Source: Oligoflexia bacterium (GTDB taxonomy: Bacteria; Bdellovibrionota; Bdellovibrionia; JABDDW01). Taken from it: a stretch of 64,000 nucleotides of DNA. The notes below the pieces were generated by a model. That model saw only the letters and a list, made by a program, of their open reading frames with translations. It made no database searches and was not told where the DNA came from. Below are positions 9,717 to 18,842 of this stretch, piece after piece. Numbering within the stretch: position 1 is the first letter of the stretch; each line of letters begins with the position of its first letter. The stretch is from NCBI GenBank assembly GCA_016715815.1, contig JADJXN010000002.1, positions 463,217-527,216 on the forward strand, given 5' to 3'. Made by a program: the position numbers and the translations under genes.

Positions 9717-10388
9717 TTGATACTATTGGTGAGTCATTCGGCTGTAGCCTCAAAAAACCGTCAAGAGGAATGCAGCTTTTTTTATTTTAAAACAGGGGCG
9801 CTTGATATTTACCGCCAATTTTCTAAGCCAAACAACTGTGATTTATCCATAAACCCCTCTAACCAATTTGGCATGATCTACCGCTCAATATTACTTACAG
9901 CAAATGGTATGATGATGGTTTTTAATTCCTATGGGCCTGGTAGCAACTCTACTTCAACAGCGGCTCGAGTGTTTTACTTATTTCCAAGGGGGCTTTTACC
10001 AACGGTTGATAATTTAAGTAAAAGCATTCTTGTTAGGGGCTCTAATGAGAACGCAATATTTTCTTTTGACCGAAAAAATGGAAAACTTATTGGCTTAAAA
10101 GATGGTTCCGTGTTTGAAGACGTAGATGTTAACCCTAAAAATAATGCTGGTATTGAAATTTTAAACTACAATGGACTGCTTATTGATGTTGGCTTTGCTA
10201 TTGGCAAAGATCCTAGTTTAAATAAAAAAGGCGAGTCAGTAGCCCGAGATTCTGAAAACCGGCAATGTAAAATTAAAAACACAGATTTATTTGAATATAC
10301 ATCAGGCGGCGGAGCTAATTTAAAATTCCCAACTGATGATCAGCTTAAAATATTTATGCTCCAAAACTGCCCAGACTTAAAGTTCTAA
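9717..10388 (+). CDS. exported hypothetical protein
   Basis: About 223 residues from a TTG start, with no recognised domain. The N-terminus LLVSHSAVASKN looks like the end of a Sec signal peptide. The frame stays open upstream through a basic and hydrophobic stretch (KHYKQFFTLCTLILL) that would complete the signal, but no ATG, GTG or TTG begins it, so the true start is unclear. Four cysteines could form disulfides in the periplasm. Its last four bases overlap the end of the convergent gene. Confidence 0.5.
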   Translation: MILLVSHSAVASKNRQEECSFFYFKTGALDIYRQFSKPNNCDLSINPSNQFGMIYRSILLTANGMMMVFNSYGPGSNSTSTAARVFYLFPRGLLPTVDNLSKSILVRGSNENAIFSFDRKNGKLIGLKDGSVFEDVDVNPKNNAGIEILNYNGLLIDVGFAIGKDPSLNKKGESVARDSENRQCKIKNTDLFEYTSGGGANLKFPTDDQLKIFMLQNCPDLKF

Positions 10389-12826
10389 CTAGCCTTTTTA
10401 TATTTACCTAATTTTTTAAAAGTCTTAACGCAAGACTCACCCACGCCATTTAGAGAGCCATCTTTTAAACCGCGTCGGCTTAAAAAATCTCTAATGTCTT
10501 CACGGTCTGAGCGCAGACCATTCTTTTCAAGTTCCGCTTTAAGTGCATTAATAGATTTTTTCACTCTTGGCGAGGGAAGTACTCTTTGGCGTGCCACCCA
10601 ATTGGGTGTGACTAGGGCTCGCACGCCACCACGCATTTTGCCAACGGCATCTATTACTCTATCACCACTTGTGCCCTCCCAAATGCGAGACCACCAAGCT
10701 AAATGTGAGCGGGGAATATCTGCCATTTTTCCGCTTCCGCCGGCCTCAATCATTCCATGGGAGGCTAAGTTACCTCTTTGAATATCTACTACCTTCATTT
10801 TTATATTAAACTTTTTTAATATGCGGCTCATCTCCGCGGCCGCAATTTCCCCATCAGTAAAGATGGTTTTAATTTGTTTATTTTTAAAAGCTTCTTTTAA
10901 AGCAGCTTCTCGGTAGGCCTTGGTTTTTTCTTTTACAACTTCCCACTCTTCTTCTGTGGCGCCATCCATACCAACGGGCACTGTTTTAATGACAAGGTAA
11001 TTCTCGCCAAAACCTAAATCATTCATGAGCCCATGTAAATACTGTCCTCTTTCTCCTGTGAGGGCGCGGGCTGTGATCCAATCATCAATGCCGTGAGGGT
11101 CTGCTAAAATTAGTGCTTGGGCAGTTTGAAAATTACCCCTATGTATTCCAAAAACACCAGTTCCTGGGTGAGTTTTTGTGTAGTAAGCATCAATGCCATA
11201 TTCTTGAAAGCTCAAATCTGCACCTGTGTTTTTATCTACAATTTTTTTGTACCCTGGTTTTAATTCAAATAAAGATTCACGATCAATACTTGTCATAATT
11301 GCTTTAGCTATTTTTTCTCCAGGGCCCAAATCAAATTCAAAGCGGGTATCTTTTTGTCTTGGACGGTTTGACCACAAATCTTTCGGATCTTTTCCCTCTG
11401 AAGGGGTCGCGCGTTTGGCTTCTTCGATTAAGGTTTTATCAAACTTTGCACCTTTTCTTGTGCCAATAACAATAGTTTGTGGGTTAAGTCGAGAGGCATC
11501 AGCCCTGGAAACTCGTCTATCATCGGGTGCGCCGAATTCAAAATAGCCCTGTCTGATATCAGCTCTTCCATAATCATATTCTTCGCCTTCATGCCAAGCA
11601 TTGCGGCGAGGCTTTCCATTGTCTTCAAGGTCGGGCTCAATGTACCAACCTTGAGATTTTAAATCCTCTAAGCGTTCAAATGATTTTTTAAGTGCTTTTG
11701 AGGCAGCAGAGGGCTTCATTTTACTTAAAGAGCTAGGGTGCGCAGACATGGTAAAGCCAATAACGCTTTCAACAACAGTTCCATCGGAAAGTGTTAAGCC
11801 TTGTAGTGAATTTGTTCTTTTACCATTTATTTCAACATCCTCTAAGTTGTAACCACCTAGCTGAGCTGGGTTTAATATTCCACTGCCTTTAAGGCCGCCA
11901 CCTGTGAACACCATCATATCAATGGCTTTTTGGCCTGCATTTTTAAGTGCTTTAATAGCCGCTGTTTGATCTTTTGACTTTGAGTAATCAAGTCTACGGC
12001 CTAATAAAATTTCATAAATATCATTTCCATTTTTATCAACAAGTACTGGAAATTCATTGTTTCCACCGGCATATTTTAAAGCAGTTTCTGGAACCCGAAT
12101 GTTTTCTAACCTTTTAGCATCAGTGAAGGTTCCAACTTTAGCGCCCCTTGCAATTAAAAATTCCGCAAATGCATCCCTAGCGGCACCACCAAAAACAACC
12201 ATTAGCTTTAATGCCTCAGGGTTGTTTTTTATAACCCATTCCCAAAATCTTTCTCTTTGAATTCTGATTTCACTCTGACTACCATTGGCTAAAAGCCAAA
12301 GTTCATTATCTACAAAAGAGGATTGCTTAAGCTCAGCTTCACCTTCAGAGTTAAATTCTACAAAAAAATGATCAAATGCCCCGTATTGCCCCTTAATGGT
12401 AGATAAAAAAGCATTAGTTGTTGCAACTCCTTGGTCAACGCCAAAAAAGTTCCCAATACTTTGCACCCGCGCCCCAAAGCCAGAAGTGCCAGGTTGCTTG
12501 GCAGCTTCAGCAATATGAGTGGCGTCTTGGCCAACAAATAAAATTTTTGTAGTGTCTTTTCCAAAAGTAAACATACGGGTCATCATAAGGCCAAAAATGT
12601 AGCGAAATTTTTGCTCTTCCATTAACTCATCAGACATTTCCATGTACTCAGGCAGCTCGGCATAAATATTAACAAGCTCTTTTTGCATTCCTTCTTCAGG
12701 GTTTGGGCCGGGATTATATTCCCACTCTTGCGATCCGGGCCCCCAGGGGTTAGCAGCTTGTGAAAGTGTTGAAACTAAAAATAAAGAAATAAGAAGTGAC
12801 GCTAAAAACTTATTTAAAAAATGCAT
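10385..12826 (-). CDS. large secreted protein with two UDG-like regions
   Basis: An 813-residue protein with a clear Sec signal peptide (hydrophobic LLISLFLVSTLSQA, cleavage before ANPWG). Residues about 90-150 (ILFVGQDATH, then GFGARVQSIGNFFGV and STIKGQYG) resemble the uracil-DNA glycosylase fold motif 'VG-DP' with the following glycine-rich loop. A second similar block lies near residues 565-625 (ALILADPHGIDDW, GERGQYLHGLMNDLGF). This suggests a duplicated UDG-superfamily core in an exported protein, which would be unusual. Function is unproven, and the likeness is by eye. Convergent with 9717-10388 by a four-base overlap. Confidence 0.65.
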   Translation of the reverse strand: MHFLNKFLASLLISLFLVSTLSQAANPWGPGSQEWEYNPGPNPEEGMQKELVNIYAELPEYMEMSDELMEEQKFRYIFGLMMTRMFTFGKDTTKILFVGQDATHIAEAAKQPGTSGFGARVQSIGNFFGVDQGVATTNAFLSTIKGQYGAFDHFFVEFNSEGEAELKQSSFVDNELWLLANGSQSEIRIQRERFWEWVIKNNPEALKLMVVFGGAARDAFAEFLIARGAKVGTFTDAKRLENIRVPETALKYAGGNNEFPVLVDKNGNDIYEILLGRRLDYSKSKDQTAAIKALKNAGQKAIDMMVFTGGGLKGSGILNPAQLGGYNLEDVEINGKRTNSLQGLTLSDGTVVESVIGFTMSAHPSSLSKMKPSAASKALKKSFERLEDLKSQGWYIEPDLEDNGKPRRNAWHEGEEYDYGRADIRQGYFEFGAPDDRRVSRADASRLNPQTIVIGTRKGAKFDKTLIEEAKRATPSEGKDPKDLWSNRPRQKDTRFEFDLGPGEKIAKAIMTSIDRESLFELKPGYKKIVDKNTGADLSFQEYGIDAYYTKTHPGTGVFGIHRGNFQTAQALILADPHGIDDWITARALTGERGQYLHGLMNDLGFGENYLVIKTVPVGMDGATEEEWEVVKEKTKAYREAALKEAFKNKQIKTIFTDGEIAAAEMSRILKKFNIKMKVVDIQRGNLASHGMIEAGGSGKMADIPRSHLAWWSRIWEGTSGDRVIDAVGKMRGGVRALVTPNWVARQRVLPSPRVKKSINALKAELEKNGLRSDREDIRDFLSRRGLKDGSLNGVGESCVKTFKKLGKYKKAS

Positions 12827-12996
12827 TTAAATGACCCTCTCCTCATAATTGGTATTTTGCGAGTAAAACGAGGAGCAGGATTGGTGCCATGGGATGTTGT
12901 TATTAGATAGAAATAATTAATGTTTAATAGATGTTTTTTGCGGGAGCACAGAGAAAGCCTATTCAGATTTGTTTTTTTTACAACTCAACTCAAAAA

Positions 12997-13027
12997 TAAC
13001 CCCAATAATTACCAAAAACTACCTGCT
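12997..13027 (-). repeat. copy 2 of the 30-base dispersed intergenic repeat
   Basis: Read on the minus strand, AGCAGGTAGTTTTTG is identical to copy 1 over 15 bases, and GGGGTTA at the far end is also identical. The middle differs at several positions and is one base longer. It lies 3 bases after the GcvH-like stop and about 170 bases before the start of the 813-residue secreted protein. The orientation relative to flanking genes is the same as in copy 1. Confidence 0.5.
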
Positions 13028-13030
13028 ACG

Positions 13031-13402
13031 TTAGTCGTCGGAGGTGGAGCCGCTAGTGATTTCTTTTATGTCATCTGGGTTGGCGGCTTCAATTTTTACA
13101 ATCCAGCCATCCCCATAAGGGTCTTCACTAATAAGATTAGGGTTATCAAGAACAGCTGAATTAACCTCTAAAACAGTGCCCTCAATAGGGGCGTAAATAT
13201 TAAGGCTTCCGTCTTTGGTTTCAAGCTCGCCACATATTTCATCCTTTTCAACGGAATCATTTTCGGTTGGAAGATCAATTTTATTAATTGTGTCTAATTC
13301 CTCTAGAGCCTCTTCCATCACGCCAACGGTAATTACTTCGCCCTCAGCTGTGACCCATAAGTGCCCCATGTAAGGAATGTAGCCTTCGCCCATTTCAGCC
13401 AT
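13031..13402 (-). CDS. GcvH-like lipoyl-domain protein
   Basis: A 123-residue protein resembling the glycine cleavage H protein. It has GYIPYMGHLWVTAEGEVITVGV at the N-terminus, a core GELETKDGSLNIYAPIEG, and VLEVNSAVLDNPNLISEDPYGDGWIVKI. The last stretch is a good match to the GcvH C-terminal region. Lys-63 sits where the lipoylated lysine is expected, with about one extra residue between it and the YAP motif. No gcvT or gcvP lies nearby, so it may be a stand-alone GcvH-like protein. The acidic tail is an addition. Confidence 0.8.
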   Translation of the reverse strand: MAEMGEGYIPYMGHLWVTAEGEVITVGVMEEALEELDTINKIDLPTENDSVEKDEICGELETKDGSLNIYAPIEGTVLEVNSAVLDNPNLISEDPYGDGWIVKIEAANPDDIKEITSGSTSDD

Positions 13403-13534
13403 GAAACTTATATATTCTTAAAGTGATCATGTAGCAAAGTAAAAATATGAAACGACTATTGTGTAAGGCGTCATGTTCTGCTATATATCTGGCCTCACAA
13501 ATTTTTAACTACCAGAGGAAAGGTCATAACAAGT

Positions 13535-14134
13535 ATGAACAAAAATCATCTTTTCGTCTACGGCTCCCTAATGAAGGGGATGGTTCACCACAACAAACTA
13601 GCAGCAATGGTAAAAGAAATTAAACCTGCATCAGCACAAGGCCTACTTTATAGGTTACCTGTTGGCTACCCAGCAATGGTTGATGGAGAGGGAACTGTAA
13701 AAGGTGAGTTATTAACATTAGATAATTATAAAGAAATTATTAAATTTATGGATGAGTTTGAAGGCTATTCAATTCAAAACCCAGAAAAAAGTCTAACAAC
13801 AAGAGTAGAAAAACAAGTTTTTATTGATGATGGAAAATCCCCCATTATGGCTGATGTTTATTTACTAAACCCAGCAAAGCTTCCTAAAGACGCAAAGCTT
13901 ATTGATGGCGGAGATTACAGAGCCTCTATGGCTGGCCAGACGCCACTTCCATTACAACTAACAGACTCACAAAAAAAATATATTCTAAAACTAGGTGCTA
14001 GTAGCGGCAGAGACATCGTGCCTATTAACCTAGATATCTACCGTGATCTATTAAACAAAGGCCTTATAGTTGATAAAGGGCGAAGACTTGCTCTTACCAA
14101 TTTGGGTTCAGAAGTTTTTAGATTTTTAGCTTAA
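13535..14134 (+). CDS. gamma-glutamylcyclotransferase-like (AIG2) protein
   Basis: 199 residues. The N-terminal VYGSLMKGMVHHNKL is the substrate-binding 'YGSL' motif of the gamma-glutamylcyclotransferase fold, and MDEFEGY contains the conserved acidic residue. The last 60 residues are an extension not needed by the fold; they end in a helical region resembling a small winged-helix segment (GLIVDKGRRLALTNLGSEVFRFL). Members act in glutathione or gamma-glutamylamine turnover, but the exact substrate cannot be read from the sequence. The trmL gene starts 6 bases after its stop. Confidence 0.75.
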   Translation: MNKNHLFVYGSLMKGMVHHNKLAAMVKEIKPASAQGLLYRLPVGYPAMVDGEGTVKGELLTLDNYKEIIKFMDEFEGYSIQNPEKSLTTRVEKQVFIDDGKSPIMADVYLLNPAKLPKDAKLIDGGDYRASMAGQTPLPLQLTDSQKKYILKLGASSGRDIVPINLDIYRDLLNKGLIVDKGRRLALTNLGSEVFRFLA

Positions 14135-14140
14135 AAATTC

Positions 14141-14632
14141 ATGCAGCCAAATTTTAATGTAGTCCTTGTTGAGCCTGAAATTCCAAATAACACAGGAAGC
14201 ATTGGGCGTACTTGTGTTTGCACAAACTCAAGCCTTCATTTGGTGGGAAAGCTTGGCTTTGACATAAGTGACGCTGCAGTTCGACGCGCGGGCCTTGATT
14301 ATTGGGAAAAACTTAACCTAAAGGTGCATGAAAATTTTGAGAGTCTGAGACAAAATATTAAAAACCCATCTAGAGTTTTTTACTTTTCAAAAAAGGCGGA
14401 ACATAGTCTTTATGACGTAGGTTTTAAATTAGGCGACTGGTTTATTTTTGGAAAAGAAACAAAGGGGCTACCACCTGCTATTTTAGAGAGCGTAAATTCA
14501 GAGCAAATTTTAAAAATCCCTCAATGGGGCCCGGTTAGAAGCCTAAATTTATCAAATGCAGTTTCAATAGTGCTATATGAGGCCGCGCGTCAGACGCTTG
14601 TCTCTTCTCATTCTTCACAACTAGCACTATAA
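14141..14632 (+). CDS. trmL: tRNA (cytidine/uridine-2'-O-)-methyltransferase TrmL
   Basis: A 163-residue SPOUT methyltransferase. It has the motifs of TrmL: PEIPNNTGSIGRTC near the N-terminus, FGKETKGLP, and the knot-forming SLNLSNAVSIVLYEA at the C-terminus. The enzyme methylates the wobble ribose of certain leucine tRNAs using S-adenosylmethionine. Length and motif order are normal. It lies between the AIG2-like gene and secA in the same direction, probably in one transcript. Confidence 0.92.
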   Translation: MQPNFNVVLVEPEIPNNTGSIGRTCVCTNSSLHLVGKLGFDISDAAVRRAGLDYWEKLNLKVHENFESLRQNIKNPSRVFYFSKKAEHSLYDVGFKLGDWFIFGKETKGLPPAILESVNSEQILKIPQWGPVRSLNLSNAVSIVLYEAARQTLVSSHSSQLAL

Positions 14633-14652
14633 TTCTAAGCTTTGGAGAAGAG

Positions 14653-17289
14653 ATGATTACAACAGTCCTTACAAAAATTTTTGGTACACGAAATGAGCGT
14701 GTTGTTAAAAGTTTTTATCCCCTGGTAGAAAAAATAAATTCTCTTGAGCCAACAATTCAAACTCTTTCAGATGAAGCTTTAAAGGCAAAAACTCAAGAAT
14801 TTAAACAGCGCCTTCAAAAAGGTGAAACGCTGGAGCAAATTTTACCAGAGGCATTTGCTGTTTGCCGTGAGGCGGGCAAAAGAGTTTTAAATATGCGCCA
14901 CTTTGATGTGCAGCTTGTGGGCGGAATGGTTTTAAATAATGGCTCCATTGCAGAGATGAAAACCGGTGAAGGCAAAACCCTTGTAGCAACATTGGCAGTT
15001 TATTTAAATGCTCTTACAGGTAAGGGCGTGCATGTTGTAACAGTTAACGATTATTTAGCAAAGCGTGACTCAGAATGGATGGGAAAGCTTTATAAGTGGC
15101 TTGGTTTAAGTGTGGGTTGCATTGTTCATGGCTTAAGTGATGAAGAGCGTAAACATGAGTATGGTTGTGATATCACTTACGGCACTAACAACGAATTTGG
15201 TTTTGATTATTTGCGCGATAACATGAAGTTTGATTTGGACCAATACGTTCAGCGTGAATTTAATTTTGCCATTGTGGATGAGGTGGATTCTATCTTGGTT
15301 GATGAAGCAAGAACTCCGCTCATTATCTCGGGCCCCTCAGAAGATAGCACAGATAAATATTATACCGTTAATGCCATTATTCCGCGCCTAAAGATGGACG
15401 TGCATTTTAAAATAGAAGAAAAAACTAAAACTGCCTCGCTTACTGAAGAAGGAAATACAGAGGTAGAAAAACTTTTGGGAGTTGATAACCTTTATGACCC
15501 TCAACATATTGAGCTTTTACATCATGTTTACCAAGGACTTAAAGCCCATCATTTATACAAACGCGATGTAGACTACATGGTTAAAGATGACGAAGTTATT
15601 ATTGTTGATGAGTTTACGGGGCGTCTCATGCCAGGGCGTCGCTGGAGCGATGGTTTACACCAAGCTGTAGAGGCCAAAGAGGGTGTCACAGTTGCCAGCG
15701 AAAACCAAACACTTGCAACAGTAACATTTCAAAACTTTTTTAGAATGTATGACAAACTCTCTGGCATGACAGGAACCGCTGATACAGAAGCGGCTGAGTT
15801 TAAAAAGATCTATAATTTAGATGTTATTGTTATTCCTACAAATAAGCCTATGCTAAGGAAAGATCATGATGACGTGATCTATAAAAATGAAAAGGCAAAA
15901 TATAATGCCATCATTGAAGATGTTAAAGAAAGTAACCAAAAAGGTCAGCCTGTTTTAGTGGGTACTGTGAGCATTGAAAAATCTGAAGTTATATCTTCTG
16001 CAATGAAAAGAGCCGGGATTAAACATACGGTGCTAAATGCCAAACACCATGAGAAAGAAGCCGAGATTGTGGCTCAAGCGGGCAGAAAAGGTGCTGTCAC
16101 TATTGCCACAAACATGGCCGGCCGTGGAACAGACATCATGCTTGGCGGAAATCCGGAGTTTATGGCTAGAGCTGAAGCAAAAGGCGAAGAATCTGGTGAG
16201 GTTTATGAAAAAGCATTGGTTAAATTTAGACAGCAGTGCCTAAAAGAGCGCGAAGAAGTGATTGCGGCAGGAGGATTAAAAATTATAGGAACCGAACGCC
16301 ATGAGAGTAGACGTATAGACAATCAGCTTCGTGGTCGCTCTGGCCGACAAGGAGACCCAGGTGCCTCAAGGTTTTATTTATCACTAGAAGATAATCTGCT
16401 AAGAATTTTTAATGGTGAGCGCGTTCAAAAAATTATGAACATGCTTAACATCCCTGAAGATGAAGCTATTGTTTCAAAAATGGTTACAAACTCTGTAGAA
16501 GGAGCTCAGAAAAAAGTTGAAGGTCATAACTTTGATATTCGTAAACATTTACTAGAGTATGACAATGTTATGAACATTCAACGTGAGGCTATTTATGGCC
16601 TTCGTCGCCAAGTTTTGGAGGGTGATAAAATTTCAGAAATAATTAAACAAATGCTCATTGAAATTGTTGATGAGGGTCTGGCGCTTTTTGCAAGTGATAA
16701 AATTAAAAATGCAGAGTGGGATTTGCCCGCTTTAGAAAATTATCTTCTCCAGCATTTAAATATACAATTTAGTGTAAAAGAAGAAGTGGGGGATAACTTA
16801 CGTTATGACCAAATAAGGGCAAAACTTGAAGAAAAAGCAAATGCAGCTTATAAAATGCGAGCTGAAGAGTTAGGGCAAGTTTTTAAAGAAGTACAAAAAA
16901 TGATTTTACTTCAAAGCATTGATACCCGTTGGAAAGAGCATCTATTAAGCATGGATCACCTTAAAGAGGGAATTAACCTTCGTGCATGGGGGCAAAAAGA
17001 CCCTCTTATTGAGTATAAAAAAGAAGCTTTTAGTTTATTTAGCCAAATGGATGCCACTATTAAGTTTGAAACCTTAGAGCGTTTAATGAAAATTCAAATT
17101 GTTCAAGAAAACCAAGTTGAACAAATGACCAAGCAAGCGCCAAAGCAGCCGATGACTTTTTCAAGGGGTGAAGAACCACAAGAAGCAAAGCCCGTAGTGC
17201 GTGATGTGCCAAAAGTAGGGCGAAATGACCCTTGTCCATGTGGAAGCGGCAAAAAATTTAAAAAATGTCATGGGGCAAATTTAGCGTGA
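14653..17289 (+). CDS. secA: protein translocase ATPase SecA
   Basis: An 878-residue SecA. Motor motifs are clear: MKTGEGKTLVA (Walker A), VDEVDSILVDEARTPL (DEAD-type Walker B), GMTGTADTEAAEF, MAGRGTDI, and RGRSGRQGDPG. The preprotein cross-linking and wing regions lie between them. The C-terminus CPCGSGKKFKKCH is the SEC-C zinc site for SecB or ribosome binding. It drives export through SecYEG. AGAGATG provides the start context at 14653. The next gene's ATG overlaps its stop (TGATG). Confidence 0.97.
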   Translation: MITTVLTKIFGTRNERVVKSFYPLVEKINSLEPTIQTLSDEALKAKTQEFKQRLQKGETLEQILPEAFAVCREAGKRVLNMRHFDVQLVGGMVLNNGSIAEMKTGEGKTLVATLAVYLNALTGKGVHVVTVNDYLAKRDSEWMGKLYKWLGLSVGCIVHGLSDEERKHEYGCDITYGTNNEFGFDYLRDNMKFDLDQYVQREFNFAIVDEVDSILVDEARTPLIISGPSEDSTDKYYTVNAIIPRLKMDVHFKIEEKTKTASLTEEGNTEVEKLLGVDNLYDPQHIELLHHVYQGLKAHHLYKRDVDYMVKDDEVIIVDEFTGRLMPGRRWSDGLHQAVEAKEGVTVASENQTLATVTFQNFFRMYDKLSGMTGTADTEAAEFKKIYNLDVIVIPTNKPMLRKDHDDVIYKNEKAKYNAIIEDVKESNQKGQPVLVGTVSIEKSEVISSAMKRAGIKHTVLNAKHHEKEAEIVAQAGRKGAVTIATNMAGRGTDIMLGGNPEFMARAEAKGEESGEVYEKALVKFRQQCLKEREEVIAAGGLKIIGTERHESRRIDNQLRGRSGRQGDPGASRFYLSLEDNLLRIFNGERVQKIMNMLNIPEDEAIVSKMVTNSVEGAQKKVEGHNFDIRKHLLEYDNVMNIQREAIYGLRRQVLEGDKISEIIKQMLIEIVDEGLALFASDKIKNAEWDLPALENYLLQHLNIQFSVKEEVGDNLRYDQIRAKLEEKANAAYKMRAEELGQVFKEVQKMILLQSIDTRWKEHLLSMDHLKEGINLRAWGQKDPLIEYKKEAFSLFSQMDATIKFETLERLMKIQIVQENQVEQMTKQAPKQPMTFSRGEEPQEAKPVVRDVPKVGRNDPCPCGSGKKFKKCHGANLA

Positions 17290-17720
17290 TGAGAACATTA
17301 AAATTAGTGCCTATTATTTTTTTAATTTTATTTACGGGCTCGGCCACCTTTGGCGATGAGTGGGATAAAATTGAGGCCAGTCTAAAAAGCTATTCAATTA
17401 AAATTAACAACATTCAAGAAGAAATTAGAAACCTTGTAAATAAAAAAAATGCTATTCCTAATGATGCCTCAGGGCAGGGTTCGCGCTCAGTTATTTTAAG
17501 TGATATCAAAAAGAAATTTTCAGAGCTTAGGCAAACTCAAAAAGACATGATCCGAGAAATGGAAAGGGTACGGTTTGAATTTCCCGAAAAGGGAAACTAT
17601 GTCCAGAGGCGTTACCGCCACATCAAAATTAAATCCATTGAGGAGCTTGAAAAAGATTCTTCTCTAGATGCCGAGCTCTCAAAAACCAAAAGAAAAGCAG
17701 AGCAAAAATACCGCCAGTAG
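17289..17720 (+). CDS. exported coiled-coil hypothetical protein
   Basis: 143 residues from the ATG that overlaps the secA stop codon; the frame is open a little upstream but inside secA. The Sec signal peptide VPIIFLILFTGSATFG is followed by a highly charged sequence with heptad spacing at about residues 30-75 and 120-140. No domain was recognised. Overlap with secA suggests co-translation, not necessarily a shared function. Confidence 0.6.
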   Translation: MRTLKLVPIIFLILFTGSATFGDEWDKIEASLKSYSIKINNIQEEIRNLVNKKNAIPNDASGQGSRSVILSDIKKKFSELRQTQKDMIREMERVRFEFPEKGNYVQRRYRHIKIKSIEELEKDSSLDAELSKTKRKAEQKYRQ

Positions 17721-17747
17721 TATGCGTTTGAAAAGCCCCACTAGGAC

Positions 17748-18122
17748 TTATTCTTTTTTGTAAGCTTCGTTTAATTTTTTATTTATTTGGTTTTTCTTTT
17801 TTCTGAGGGCGTCTTTTTTAAGGGCAGATTTTTTTAAATCCTCTAGGCGCTCTTGTTCTTCGGTGTCATAGCCAAACTCTGTGACTTTGCCATTTGCAAA
17901 TTTAACGAATTTAAAAGTTTCAATTTTTTCATCATCCCCTGTGTAGTAGGTATAACTCCACTTTTCAATTCCGGTGGCTCTTTCAGTTCTTTTGGGGCTC
18001 CCAATAAGACTTAAAACATCATCTTTATCCATGCCGGTTTTAATTTTTTCAAAATTATCAATTTGAGTTGTGGCGCAACCAAAGGAAAATAAAACCACTA
18101 ATAAAAAAATAAATACCTTCAT
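17748..18122 (-). CDS. BamE/SmpA-like small lipoprotein
   Basis: A 124-residue lipoprotein with lipobox FSFGC (Cys-16). The segment FEKIKTGMDKDDVLSLIGSP, then W-x-Y-x-Y and F-x-x-G-x-V, is the SmpA/OmlA (BamE-like) fold, which in some members aids outer-membrane protein assembly. The C-terminal third is a lysine-rich helical tail not found in BamE. It could be any member of this widespread fold. It is separated from gmhA by 10 bases and is probably co-transcribed behind it. Confidence 0.7.
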   Translation of the reverse strand: MKVFIFLLVVLFSFGCATTQIDNFEKIKTGMDKDDVLSLIGSPKRTERATGIEKWSYTYYTGDDEKIETFKFVKFANGKVTEFGYDTEEQERLEDLKKSALKKDALRKKKNQINKKLNEAYKKE

Positions 18123-18132
18123 TTAAAAAACC

Positions 18133-18723
18133 TCACTTATAAAGCTCTGGCATTAAAACTCTTTCTACGGTTTCAATAACTGTGTGGAGAAGTTTAATGT
18201 GTATTTCTTGAATGCGGTCACTTGTCTGGGCGGGTACAATAATGTTGTGGTCACATAAATTTTTTAATTGACCGCCATCGCGCCCCAACATAGCAATGGT
18301 TTTAACTTTTTTACTTTTTGCAGCTTCAACAGCTAAAATTTGATTTTTAGAATTCCCACTAGTGGAGAGTAAAATTAAAGCATCTCCTGGGCGGGCCAGT
18401 GCTTCAACTTGGCGCTCAAAAATATGCTCAAAACCAAAATCATTACTAACACAAGTTACATGACTGGCATCGCCTAAAGCAAGAGCTCCTAAAGGCTTTC
18501 TATCTTTGCGGTAGCGGCCCGTTAGTTCTTCAGCAAAGTGCATAGCATCACAGTGTGAACCACCATTGCCGCAGCTAAACACCACGCCGCCATTTTGATA
18601 AGTTTCAACAAGCATTTGAGTAAAGCGTTCAAGCTTATTAAAAACATCAGGACTTTTAGTAAAAGCGTCTATTGTTTCTTGGGCTTGTTTTAAAGAGCTT
18701 TTCCATATCTCAACACTTGTCAT
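18133..18723 (-). CDS. gmhA: phosphoheptose isomerase
   Basis: About 196 residues forming one SIS domain. SCGNGGSHCDAMHFAEELTGRY, LALGDASHVTCVSNDFGFEHIFERQ, and STSGNSKNQI are diagnostic of GmhA, which converts sedoheptulose 7-phosphate to D-glycero-D-manno-heptose 7-phosphate for lipopolysaccharide core synthesis. An ATG at 18732 is in frame, but AGG touches it directly. The ATG at 18723 has the AGG 9 bases upstream and fits the usual N-terminus better. It implies a Gram-negative envelope. Confidence 0.9.
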   Translation of the reverse strand: MTSVEIWKSSLKQAQETIDAFTKSPDVFNKLERFTQMLVETYQNGGVVFSCGNGGSHCDAMHFAEELTGRYRKDRKPLGALALGDASHVTCVSNDFGFEHIFERQVEALARPGDALILLSTSGNSKNQILAVEAAKSKKVKTIAMLGRDGGQLKNLCDHNIIVPAQTSDRIQEIHIKLLHTVIETVERVLMPELYK

Positions 18724-18761
18724 GGCACACATCCTATCAATAAATAAAACTTATAATAAAG

Positions 18762-18795
18762 AAAAAAATGAGGGCCGCTTTTTCAAGCAGCCCTC
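18762..18795 (-). terminator. intrinsic terminator of the lipoprotein/barrel operon
   Basis: On the minus strand GAGGGC-T-GCTT pairs with AAGC-G-GCCCTC around a GAAA-like loop (18795-18770), followed by a run of seven T (18768-18762). It lies about 50 bases past the stop of the 1232-residue lipoprotein gene and upstream of gmhA. Confidence 0.8.
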
Positions 18796-18842
18796 GGTGT
18801 TTTCCATCTTTCTTTTTGGGAAGTAAGAATGGAAATATTATG

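Noticed and set aside
13403..13534. Glycine riboswitch upstream of the GcvH-like gene
   Set aside because: The intergenic stretch is only 132 bases, AT-rich, and shows none of the conserved glycine-aptamer sequence.
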